From contig DDQE01000058.1 of assembly GCA_002342545.1 (NCBI GenBank), forward strand, positions 1 through 48,684: a stretch of 48,684 nt of DNA, given 5' to 3'. The stretch comes from Caryophanales bacterium UBA2450. Lineage in GTDB: Bacteria; Bacillota_I; Bacilli_A; RFN20; CAG-826. The notes under the pieces are model-generated. The model was not told where the DNA came from and did no database searches. It saw only the letters and a list, made by a program, of their open reading frames with translations. Position 1 is the stretch's first letter. Every line of letters begins with the position of its first letter. The position numbers and the translations under genes were made by a program. Below, one piece after another: positions 33,088 through 40,740 of this stretch.

Positions 33088-34569
33088 ATGAAATTTAAAG
33101 GAGTTAAATCTCTCATTCTTCTCCCCCTGTTAGCAGCTGGATTATCTAGCTGTGGGGATAGTGGTCCAACCGCTGATGTCACCATTAAATTTTGGCATAC
33201 TTTTGGTCAAACAATCGTTGATGGTTTAAATGAGAAAATCAGAGAATTCAGCGATTTGGTTAAACAAGAAGAAGGCGTCTCTGTTGCCGTTGATTTAAAA
33301 TATCAAGGTGGCTACGACGATATTGCTAAAAAAATATCAGATGGTTATAGCGTCTATAATAGACCAACTATTGCTGTTGCTTATCCTGATAATGTTTCTG
33401 ACTATATTGACATTGGTAGATCCGCCGGGAAAGAATTTGTTGTTAATCTAGATAAATTCATCAAAGATCCAGGTGTTACTTTTGGTAGTGAAGCCTGGCT
33501 TGGTGATGATCAAGATGAAGATGATTTTGTTCCAGAATTTTATGAAGAAGGTTCAAAATACATAGTTGATGGTACTTATTCTCTTCCATTTATGAAATCT
33601 ACAGAAATCATGTTCTTTAATATGGACATGATGAAAGATGTCATGAAAGGTATTCCTGGAAAATTTGAAGGATATAATACTACAATTGGTGATTCTTCCA
33701 CTAAAATTAATGCTTATTTGAAGTCAATTACTTGGAGTGAATTCATTGACTTACTTACTTTTGTTAACGAACATAAGGCTGACATTAGTAATGTCTTAGA
33801 AGTTCCTCTTTGGTATGATAGTGACGCTAACTTCTTAATCTCAAAAATGTTCCAAAGAAGTATTGGTTATGCTTCTGTTAGCGGTGAGGGAACTGGCATT
33901 ATCGACTTTGAAAGTGGCACTAATAGAACTAAATTACAAACCTTATTAGAAGATATGAATGCAAACTATAATGCTGGATTATTTACCACTAAAGGTATTA
34001 AAAACACTTATGGTAGCGATTTCTTCACTGGTGAAAAATGTATGTTCTCCGTTGGTAGTACCGGTGGATCTGGATATAATTTCCCAGAGGCCGAAGCTTT
34101 CGAATTAGGCGTTTGTCGTGTACCACCAGAAAGTGCTGATAAAGCATTATATGTTTCTCAAGGTCCTACCTTAGCCCTTTTCTCTGATGATGGATTATCT
34201 GAAGAATTAAATAACAAGACTCAACTTTATGCTTGGAAATTCTTGAAATTTATCACTAGTTCTGAAGTTAATGCAGAAATGTGCTGCAATCACTCAGAAG
34301 GTTATGTTCCTGTTCGCTCAAGTTCTTATGAAACTGCATTTTTCCAAGAATATATGGAAGAACCTACAAATAAATATGCTGATTGTTATCGCGTTATCTT
34401 AAATGATATTAATATTAATGCTGGATATTTAGTTTCTCCTGCATTTAAAGGAAGCGCTGCTCTTAGAGATGAATGTGGTACGTTATTTACCGCTGCAATT
34501 ACCCATCCGATTGATTCAATTGATGGTTATATCTCAACAGCTATTTCAAACGCGAAATTAAAATTTTAA
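33088..34569 (+). CDS. ABC importer substrate-binding lipoprotein 2
   Basis: A 493-residue paralogue of the preceding binding lipoprotein (lipobox LSSC, C22). Shared blocks include VTIKFWHTFGQ at the start, YDDIAKKISDG, VAYPDN, GTYSLPFMKSTEIMFFN, FSVGSTGG and SQGPTLALF, in the same order and spacing. Two receptors with one permease pair suggest two related ligands or two binding steps. The gap to the previous gene is 28 bases with AGGAGG, and 18 bases separate it from the nuclease lipoprotein. Confidence 0.9.
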   Translation: MKFKGVKSLILLPLLAAGLSSCGDSGPTADVTIKFWHTFGQTIVDGLNEKIREFSDLVKQEEGVSVAVDLKYQGGYDDIAKKISDGYSVYNRPTIAVAYPDNVSDYIDIGRSAGKEFVVNLDKFIKDPGVTFGSEAWLGDDQDEDDFVPEFYEEGSKYIVDGTYSLPFMKSTEIMFFNMDMMKDVMKGIPGKFEGYNTTIGDSSTKINAYLKSITWSEFIDLLTFVNEHKADISNVLEVPLWYDSDANFLISKMFQRSIGYASVSGEGTGIIDFESGTNRTKLQTLLEDMNANYNAGLFTTKGIKNTYGSDFFTGEKCMFSVGSTGGSGYNFPEAEAFELGVCRVPPESADKALYVSQGPTLALFSDDGLSEELNNKTQLYAWKFLKFITSSEVNAEMCCNHSEGYVPVRSSSYETAFFQEYMEEPTNKYADCYRVILNDININAGYLVSPAFKGSAALRDECGTLFTAAITHPIDSIDGYISTAISNAKLKF

Positions 34570-34587
34570 TAAAAAAGGAGGCAATTT

Positions 34588-36048
34588 ATGTTAAATAAAG
34601 TATTATTTAAGTCTTTATTTACCGCCGCATTGCTTGTCGGTGTCGCTTCTTGTGGTGGCAATTCAGGTCCTCAAAAAGGGGATGCAAACTGGGTTGATTA
34701 CACAAAAGACGGAAGCGTTACCTTAAATCTTGATTATAAAGATAGAGATTTCTATGTTGACGGCATTGGTCAAGTTACATTAAAGACCGCTATTGACGGA
34801 GATACTGCTCACTTTAATCCTTTGAAAGACACAACTCAGTCAGGACTTATTAAATCAAGATTCTTTGGAATTGATACTCCAGAGTCAACTGGTAAGGTTC
34901 AAGAATATGGAAAGCCTGCCTCTAACTACACAAAGAAAATGTTAGAAGAAGCAAGTGCAAATGGAACAATAGTTGTTTCTTCTCCTTCCGATCAATACGG
35001 GGTACCACAACCTGATAGCACTGGTTCCCGTTACGTTTCTTTGATTTGGATTAACTTAACTGTGAAGAATGCTTCGGCAAGCCAATTATATTTATTAAAT
35101 CTTGACATTGTTCAAGAAGGCTTAAGCTGGGTTAAGAATGTTCAAGATATGCCTCAATATTCTGATACATTCTATGCTGCTGAATCTCAAGCTGAGAAAT
35201 ATAAACTCAATTTACATTCTGGTGTACCTGATCCTACATTTAACTATGGTGAATATGTAGATACTTCTTTATTAGAAATTAGAGATGAAGTTGCTTTGAA
35301 TCTTGCTGATCCAGATCACGTCAATAAATTCGATAACGCTAGAGTTAGAATTCAAGGTACAGTTTGTGGATATTCTAATCACATCTTATATTTGCAAGAT
35401 TATGTCTTAAAAGATAAGGATAATCCTTCTTTAGGTGGAGAATATTGTGGCATTAACATCTTTGTTGGTATGTCATCTATTGCTGCAAAATACACCAAGC
35501 TCAATACCTTTATTCAAGTTTGTGGATTAGCTCAATATACTGATAACTATGGCTTCCAAATTACCGATACTCAAGGAAGATTCCCTGTTGGATCTCCTAA
35601 AAATGAAAAGGATGCTAAAATAATTTATACAGCTGAACAAAACGTTGATACTGAGCATAACTTATATACATTTGCAAAAACAACTGAAGAATTAAGCGCA
35701 ATTGCTAGCTCGAAAAACCCTTATAATTTAAGTTGCTTAAATTGTAGTGTTGAAATCACTGATACATTAGTTTGTACAAGTGCTTTTATTAATTCATCCG
35801 CTGATAAAGAAATTACTCTTTCATTTGAGGGTGCTTCATTTAACTGCTATATTCCATTTAACTATAAAGGTGGAACTGCAGAAGATCCTGAAGATACTAG
35901 ATATCGTTGGGTTCTTGAAAGTGATTTCGTTGGTAAGACATTTACATTAAAAGGTGTTTATGTTTTCCATAAAACTACAACCGGAAAGATTAAATTCCAA
36001 ATCGTTCCTAACAATTCTAAAGACTTAGTTTGGATTCATCTTTCCTAA
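34588..36048 (+). CDS. staphylococcal-nuclease-like lipoprotein with C-terminal OB-like region
   Basis: A 486-residue surface nuclease (lipobox VASC, C22). The SNase domain spans about 55-212. Residues equivalent to those of S. aureus nuclease are visible: D72 in IDGDT (metal), R91 in SRFFGIDTPES, D96 and E99, the YGKPASNYTKKML helix (108-120), and R148 in TGSRYVSLIW as the second catalytic arginine. The region about 245-330 (VRIQGTVCGYSNHILYLQDY and TFIQVCGLAQYTDNYGFQI) looks like an OB-type nucleic-acid-binding fold. Mycoplasma Ca-dependent nucleases such as MG186 lie next to a UgpC/A/E-like ABC transporter in the same way. GGAGG precedes the ATG. Confidence 0.88.
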   Translation: MLNKVLFKSLFTAALLVGVASCGGNSGPQKGDANWVDYTKDGSVTLNLDYKDRDFYVDGIGQVTLKTAIDGDTAHFNPLKDTTQSGLIKSRFFGIDTPESTGKVQEYGKPASNYTKKMLEEASANGTIVVSSPSDQYGVPQPDSTGSRYVSLIWINLTVKNASASQLYLLNLDIVQEGLSWVKNVQDMPQYSDTFYAAESQAEKYKLNLHSGVPDPTFNYGEYVDTSLLEIRDEVALNLADPDHVNKFDNARVRIQGTVCGYSNHILYLQDYVLKDKDNPSLGGEYCGINIFVGMSSIAAKYTKLNTFIQVCGLAQYTDNYGFQITDTQGRFPVGSPKNEKDAKIIYTAEQNVDTEHNLYTFAKTTEELSAIASSKNPYNLSCLNCSVEITDTLVCTSAFINSSADKEITLSFEGASFNCYIPFNYKGGTAEDPEDTRYRWVLESDFVGKTFTLKGVYVFHKTTTGKIKFQIVPNNSKDLVWIHLS

Positions 36049-36094
36049 TTAGTTACTTTTCTATCAAATTTTATTATTTTAAGGAGGCAAGATT

Positions 36095-36589
36095 ATGTAT
36101 TGCTGTCACTGTGGAAAATATATTAATGAACACAAATTAGAGCAAAAAAATTCTTCTTTGGTAATCAAAGATGAAAATGGAGAATTGCAAGAAGTTAATT
36201 CTGACGCTCCAGTTAATTATGTTTGTCCTCAATGTGGCCATTTAGTTCACGCTGATGCATCTAATGAAGAATTAAAGTCATTATCTCAAGCCGCTCACTC
36301 CCAGCTTCAAAGAGGAGCGAATAGTTTTGCTCGTGGAATGGCGTTAAATCTAATTGGAATAATTATTGCGATTCTTGCTTTCTCATTTTTCTTGCTTTCA
36401 TTTCAAAGTGATGGTGGTGGAAAAACTCTTAATCCAAGCAAATCTACCTTCCTTATCTTTATAGTGTTAGCATCAGTTGCTGTTATTCTTTTAGGATTTG
36501 GCATTTACTTTACGATCGTCGGTATCAGTAAGAAGCAGGTTTATACCAAATTACTAAAAGATTTAAATAACAAAACCTTTGTCCAATAG
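36095..36589 (+). CDS. zinc-ribbon protein with two membrane helices
   Basis: A 164-residue protein with a split zinc ribbon: C3-x-x-C6 and C44-x-x-C47 (YVCPQCGHLVH) separated by a 37-residue acidic loop. A charged stretch (55-80) precedes two membrane helices at about 83-103 and 118-142, and a basic cytoplasmic tail ends the protein. Function unknown. The position between two surface lipoprotein genes of the importer operon suggests an accessory role. Similar in layout, not clearly in sequence, to the gene at 12149. AAGGAGG precedes the ATG. Confidence 0.7.
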   Translation: MYCCHCGKYINEHKLEQKNSSLVIKDENGELQEVNSDAPVNYVCPQCGHLVHADASNEELKSLSQAAHSQLQRGANSFARGMALNLIGIIIAILAFSFFLLSFQSDGGGKTLNPSKSTFLIFIVLASVAVILLGFGIYFTIVGISKKQVYTKLLKDLNNKTFVQ

Positions 36590-36638
36590 AGGATGAAGAA
36601 AACTATTTGTAATTTTTAGTAATAAAAAGGAGGAAATT

Positions 36639-38267
36639 ATGAAAAAAATTTTATTACCCCTCATTTTATTAGCTGGAATGACATTAGTCGGATGTGGTGG
36701 AGGAGGTTCTCCAGAACCAAAACCAGAAGAAGGCTATGGCGTTGCCATTACTAATAAAACGGAATTACAAGCCCAATGGTATGCTGGAGAAGCAAGCCGT
36801 GATTTAGCTATTGACCTAACTCCTGCAGGCAATGTTATGCAAGAATTGACCAAAAAAACATTAACGGTCGCTTCTAACAATGATTCTGTTGTTAAGGTTC
36901 AAGGTATTTCACTTCATGCACTTGCTAAAGGTACAGCAGAAATCACCGTTACTTATCACGGATGGAAAGACAAAGTTTCATTAAGCATCGATAAAATGCC
37001 TACCGTTCAAGAAAAGTATGGTGTTACTCACTCTGGTACCTCAGCCGACCCATTAACTAATGAAGAAGCTCTTACAGTTGCTAAACATGCTGATTATGCT
37101 AAGTACAAAGATGATCTTTATGTTGGTGGTAAAGTCGCTTCCTTCTATCACGCACCAGGCGCACGTGATGACGGTGCTGTTAGCTGGTTCTTAGAACCTG
37201 CAGAAGGACAAACAGAAAAATTTGAAATTTATAAGTGTTACAAAACCGTTTCTGGCAAACAAGCTAATTTAACTGACGATGATGTTTGGGTTGGTGGCTA
37301 TGCTGTTGCACACGGTAAATTTACATCTTATAAAGGCCAATATGAAACAGATGGCGCTATTTTTGATAGATGTGAAGGTACTAAACCTGCTCCTAGAACA
37401 ACTATCGCTGCAACATTTGCCGAAGCTTTAGCCGCTGGTGCTAAATTAGCAGATGGTGCTGATACCTATGACTATTACAAATTTGATGCATTTGTGACCG
37501 CTAAAGAAGGCGATAACTACTTCTTAACTGCTTCTAAAGGCGAAGAGCTTGTAAAAGCAAAATCTGACGCTCAACACGGCGAAAAAGATTATTATTCCAA
37601 CGCTATTGAAATCTATAATGTATCTGGTGCTGATTTACTTGCAAAATTAAAGAAAGATGCAAAAATCACCGTTAAGATGATTATCAAAAATTATCATGCT
37701 CAAGTTGAGAACTTACTCGCTTTAGCTGCTGCTGATGTCACCGTGTTAGAAGAAGGTACAGATTGGCCAACACCAGTACCTCCAACACCAACAAAGACAT
37801 GGAAGAAAATTGATGCTCAACCAACAGTTGGTGGAGATTACAAACTTATCTTAAATCGTGAAGACAATGCTTCTAACCCAGGTTTATGGTTCTTAAAAGA
37901 TCAAACCGAAGCAGAAGCTAAAGATGGTGGTAAAGAATATTACATCACCACTTCTCAAGCAGAAACAGATGCAGCTACAATTACATTAATTGCTGCTGAA
38001 GGTGGATTTAAAGTTAAAATTGGTGCTAGATATTTATGGATCGGTTTAGTTGGAACTCATACCAATTCCTTATTAAAAGCTACCGAAGCAGAAGCTAGCG
38101 TCTTAACTTATGACCTCACAAACGGATTTGGTGTTACCTTATCTGAAGCATTCTGGGGCTTAGGAACAAGAAACGACAGATCATTCACTACTGCTGGTGC
38201 TGTTAACCTTACACAATACCCAGCTAACTATAAGGTTTGCTTATATCAATATAACGAAGCTGCTTAA
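36639..38267 (+). CDS. multidomain lipoprotein, probable OB-like central domain
   Basis: A 542-residue lipoprotein (lipobox LVGC, C19). Residues about 32-118 resemble a bacterial Ig-like (Big_2) domain (SNNDSVVKVQGISLHALAKGTAEITVTY, split). A central region (about 128-370) begins DPLTNEEALTVAK and contains LYVGGKVASFYH and DVWVGGYAVAHGKF, a pattern seen in OB-fold-like extracellular domains. A Pro/Thr linker (377-388) leads to a C-terminal beta-rich domain (390-542). No catalytic motif is visible, so binding is likelier than catalysis. Last gene of the cluster; a terminator follows 115 bases later. Confidence 0.65.
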   Translation: MKKILLPLILLAGMTLVGCGGGGSPEPKPEEGYGVAITNKTELQAQWYAGEASRDLAIDLTPAGNVMQELTKKTLTVASNNDSVVKVQGISLHALAKGTAEITVTYHGWKDKVSLSIDKMPTVQEKYGVTHSGTSADPLTNEEALTVAKHADYAKYKDDLYVGGKVASFYHAPGARDDGAVSWFLEPAEGQTEKFEIYKCYKTVSGKQANLTDDDVWVGGYAVAHGKFTSYKGQYETDGAIFDRCEGTKPAPRTTIAATFAEALAAGAKLADGADTYDYYKFDAFVTAKEGDNYFLTASKGEELVKAKSDAQHGEKDYYSNAIEIYNVSGADLLAKLKKDAKITVKMIIKNYHAQVENLLALAAADVTVLEEGTDWPTPVPPTPTKTWKKIDAQPTVGGDYKLILNREDNASNPGLWFLKDQTEAEAKDGGKEYYITTSQAETDAATITLIAAEGGFKVKIGARYLWIGLVGTHTNSLLKATEAEASVLTYDLTNGFGVTLSEAFWGLGTRNDRSFTTAGAVNLTQYPANYKVCLYQYNEAA

Positions 38268-38381
38268 TAGTTAGTGTTAATTTAGGTTCTGTGAGATTTA
38301 GTGGGGTATTCTGGGGTATTGGTCAAAAATTGATATCCTGAAACTCCGAAATCTAATGGGTTCAACAAATTAAAAAATAAA

Positions 38382-38413
38382 GGCTAGAGATGCCAAAAAT
38401 CTCTAGTCTTTTT
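38382..38413 (+). terminator. terminator of the ABC importer cluster
   Basis: Ten-pair stem (GGCTAGAGAT at 38382-38391 with ATCTCTAGTC at 38399-38408, one G-T pair), loop GCCAAAA, then five T. The 115 bases between the last gene and this stem hold two tandem GGGGTATT octamers (about 38311-38330) but nothing else I can name. Confidence 0.85.
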
Positions 38414-38487
38414 GGTTTTTTCTGTTTCTATTAATGTATATTGGAGTTAGTTATGTTACTATCTATATTTATTAAGAGGCTAATTAT

Positions 38488-39036
38488 ATGAAAGTTCTAA
38501 TTATATATGCTGATGGATTTGAAGATGTAGAAGCTTTAGCGACTCGAGATGTCCTTATTAGAGCAGGAATTAGCGTTTGCGACGCTAAAATTAATGATGA
38601 TGAGGAATTAGTTATTTCTAGTCATAAAGTCGCTTTAAGCGGCTTTAAAAGCTTAAAAAATATAAATGTTGATGAAATTGAAGCAATTATTCTTCCTGGT
38701 GGAAGTAAAGGAGTTAATAATTTATTAAAGAGCATAGAAGTAGATAGATTAGTAAAAGAGTTCTATGCTAAACATAAATTAGTGTGTGCAATATGCGCTG
38801 CTCCGATGGTATTAGGTAAAAACGAGTTGTTACATAATAGACCATATACTTGTTATCCAGGATGTAATGAAGACCTAGACGGCATATATACCGGAGAGGA
38901 AGTTGTAGTAAGCGATAATATCGTAACCGCTAGGAGTATGCTTTATAGTATTCCGTTTGGTTTGAAAATTATTGAATTATTATTAGATAAAGAAACATCT
39001 GATCGTGTTTATTCTCAAATTGCCGGAATAAAATAG
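38488..39036 (+). CDS. DJ-1/PfpI family protein
   Basis: A 182-residue protein of the DJ-1/ThiJ/PfpI superfamily. It shows the N-terminal strand KVLIIYADGFEDVEA with the conserved glutamate (E12 or E15), the block AIILPGGSKGVNNL (66-79), the nucleophile elbow AICAAP with C103, and the terminal TARSM and PFGLKIIELL. DJ-1 proteins act as glyoxalases, deglycase-like or chaperone-like stress proteins; which applies cannot be told. AAGAGG precedes the ATG. Monocistronic between two terminators. Confidence 0.9.
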   Translation: MKVLIIYADGFEDVEALATRDVLIRAGISVCDAKINDDEELVISSHKVALSGFKSLKNINVDEIEAIILPGGSKGVNNLLKSIEVDRLVKEFYAKHKLVCAICAAPMVLGKNELLHNRPYTCYPGCNEDLDGIYTGEEVVVSDNIVTARSMLYSIPFGLKIIELLLDKETSDRVYSQIAGIK

Positions 39037-39044
39037 AATTGTTA

Positions 39045-39077
39045 AGCATAGCAACCACTGTGCTCTTATTTTTTTTC
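39045..39077 (+). terminator. terminator after the DJ-1 gene
   Basis: AGCATAG (39045-39051) pairs with CTGTGCT (39058-39064, one G-T pair) around CAACCA, followed by a T-rich tail containing eight consecutive T. Confidence 0.8.
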
Positions 39078-39094
39078 TGATATATGTTATATTC

Positions 39095-39113
39095 TTATAC
39101 CTTATAGGTATAA
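39095..39113 (+). promoter_or_regulatory. palindromic operator upstream of abiE
   Basis: Perfect inverted repeat TTATACC-TTATA-GGTATAA, 20 bases upstream of the abiE -35 box. The core TATACC-N5-GGTATA equals the consensus of the three sites upstream of hipB (42233-42332), so AbiEi, HipB or both could bind it. Confidence 0.65.
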
Positions 39114-39132
39114 CAGCATTTTATTATAAAAA

Positions 39133-39161
39133 TTGACTTAATAATTGTATGTTTGTATAAT
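39133..39161 (+). promoter_or_regulatory. near-consensus promoter giving a leaderless abiE mRNA
   Basis: TTGACT (39133-39138), a 17-base spacer and TATAAT (39156-39161). ATG 39168 lies six bases after the -10 box, where transcription should start, and there is no Shine-Dalgarno. Confidence 0.8.
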
Positions 39162-39167
39162 ATAGAC

Positions 39168-39806
39168 ATGAATATTGTAAGTTATCTCACTGACATTTAT
39201 GGCTATGGCACTCCTATATTCATTAAAGACATTAGGATTGGTAGAAAAAGCAAAACCGCGATAAGGGAAGAATTTTATCGTGCGTATAAAAAGGGTGAAT
39301 TAGAAAGAGAAGGACCTGGTGTTTATTCAATACCAAAAAAAGATGAAGATTTTCCTCCTGTTGTTACTTTCAGGAAAATTTTAGAAAAGAAATTTATTTA
39401 TCCAGTTGATACATTCGAAGGTTTAGAATTTCTTTTTGTCGAAGGCTATTTTTCTGGATTAACTTTTTTAAACCAAATTGGCATGTCTCAGCAAGTCCCG
39501 GCAATATTAGAGGTTACAACCAATAGAACAAGTAGCAAAAAAAGAGAATATGTTATCGGTAAACGAATTGCATATATTCGTAAGAGCAGAACTAAAATCG
39601 ATAACACTAATTATAAAATCCTTCAGTTTTTGGATATGTTTTCTTTTGTAAGTTTAGATGAGGTAAAGGACAATAAACAGTTATTAAGAAATTACATAAT
39701 AAAAAATCAATTCAGCAAAGGATTATTTTCGAAATATATTGAATTATATGGCTTTGGAACTTTGAAGAAATTAACCGAAGGAGGACTTTTAGATGCGTTT
39801 ATATGA
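39168..39806 (+). CDS. abiEi: AbiEi-family antitoxin (transcriptional regulator)
   Basis: A 212-residue antitoxin of the type IV AbiE system. The N-terminal winged helix (about 1-55) shows FIKDIRIGRKSKTAIREEFYRAYKKGELEREGPGVYSIPK (split), and the rest matches the AbiEi C-terminal domain that counters the toxin (VTTNRTSSKKREYVIGKRIAYIRKS). AbiEi proteins repress their own promoter through inverted repeats; one lies upstream. An earlier in-frame TTG at 39153 is inside the promoter and is rejected. The gene overlaps abiEii by 14 bases. AbiE systems can abort phage infection. Confidence 0.85.
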   Translation: MNIVSYLTDIYGYGTPIFIKDIRIGRKSKTAIREEFYRAYKKGELEREGPGVYSIPKKDEDFPPVVTFRKILEKKFIYPVDTFEGLEFLFVEGYFSGLTFLNQIGMSQQVPAILEVTTNRTSSKKREYVIGKRIAYIRKSRTKIDNTNYKILQFLDMFSFVSLDEVKDNKQLLRNYIIKNQFSKGLFSKYIELYGFGTLKKLTEGGLLDAFI

Positions 39807-40695
39807 TGATAAGAAATTGTTTTTCCAAATAATTGAACAATCATCAAAAGCCATTATAGTTGATGATAAATATATTGAAAAAGATTATTTTGCAATTTCT
39901 ATACTTAAGGAACTTATAACAAGAAATAATAAATTTGTCTTTAAGGGCGGCACTAGTTTAAGCGTTTGTCAAAAAGCGATTAATCGTTTTTCTGAAGATA
40001 TTGATATTTCATATGAAGATGAACGAATAACTGTCGGCACCAGAAAACAGATTAAACAAATGTTTTTTGATTCGATAGAGTCTGTCTCTTTAAGTGTTTC
40101 AAACATAGATAACATTAGAAGTAGAAGAGTCTTCAATAGATATTTATGCCCTTATAACGATGTAAATGGTAATGCAGATCAAGTTATCGTGGAATGGGCC
40201 ACCCAGACCCCTTCTTTTCCTATAGAAACTAAAACCGCTCAAACAATGATTGGACAATATTTGGACAGCATTGGAAGACACGATTTAACTACACAATATG
40301 GTCTAGAAGCTTTTGAAGTAAAAACTATCACGAAAGAAAGAACACTAGTCGATAAGATATTTGCTATTTGCGATTATCACCTTAATAAAAAATTAGATCG
40401 CCAATCTAGGCATATTTACGATATACATCAATTATTAGATTATGTTTCTTTAGATGTTGGTTTTGTTGAACTCTTTTTAAAGGTGCGTGAATATCGAAAA
40501 TCTCTAGATACTTGTCTTTCTTCTAAAGAAGGAATGGTCGTTTCTACTTTATTATTAGAACTTATCGAACAAGACACATACAAAAAGGACTACAATAGTA
40601 AAACATTTCCATTATTATATGATCACGTCAAATATGAAGATTGTTTACATTCTATTAAAAAGATAGCGGACTTCTTAGCAAATAATAATCTATAG
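39793..40695 (+). CDS. abiEii: AbiEii-family nucleotidyltransferase toxin
   Basis: A 300-residue nucleotidyltransferase-like toxin of the AbiE system. Motif I is KGGTSLSV (51-58), motif II SEDIDIS (67-73, D69 and D71), and further conserved motifs lie at about 179-190 (TKERTLVDKIFAI) and in SRHIYDIHQLLDY. All appear intact, so the toxin is probably active when released. Related toxins of this group modify the 3' end of tRNA. Translation starts at ATG 39793 inside abiEi, after GAAGGAGG at 39778-39785, an arrangement that couples the two. Confidence 0.88.
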   Translation: MRLYDDKKLFFQIIEQSSKAIIVDDKYIEKDYFAISILKELITRNNKFVFKGGTSLSVCQKAINRFSEDIDISYEDERITVGTRKQIKQMFFDSIESVSLSVSNIDNIRSRRVFNRYLCPYNDVNGNADQVIVEWATQTPSFPIETKTAQTMIGQYLDSIGRHDLTTQYGLEAFEVKTITKERTLVDKIFAICDYHLNKKLDRQSRHIYDIHQLLDYVSLDVGFVELFLKVREYRKSLDTCLSSKEGMVVSTLLLELIEQDTYKKDYNSKTFPLLYDHVKYEDCLHSIKKIADFLANNNL

Positions 40696-40701
40696 ATTTT
40701 C

Positions 40702-40730
40702 TTGAAATCTTAATCCTATAGCCTTAATCT
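40702..40730 (+). promoter_or_regulatory. promoter of the DUF1846 gene (near-leaderless)
   Basis: TTGAAA (40702-40707), a 17-base spacer and TAATCT (40725-40730), ten bases before ATG 40741. The leader would be about three bases, and no Shine-Dalgarno is seen. Confidence 0.5.
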
Positions 40731-40740
40731 TTTTACATAT

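Noticed and set aside
12149..36589. The two zinc-ribbon membrane proteins (12149 and 36095) as duplicates
   Set aside because: Only the general layout is shared; cysteine spacing, number of membrane helices and the remaining sequence differ.
38305..38330. Tandem GGGGTATT octamers as a recombination site or telomere-like repeat
   Set aside because: Only two copies, no flanking symmetry and no associated recombinase gene.
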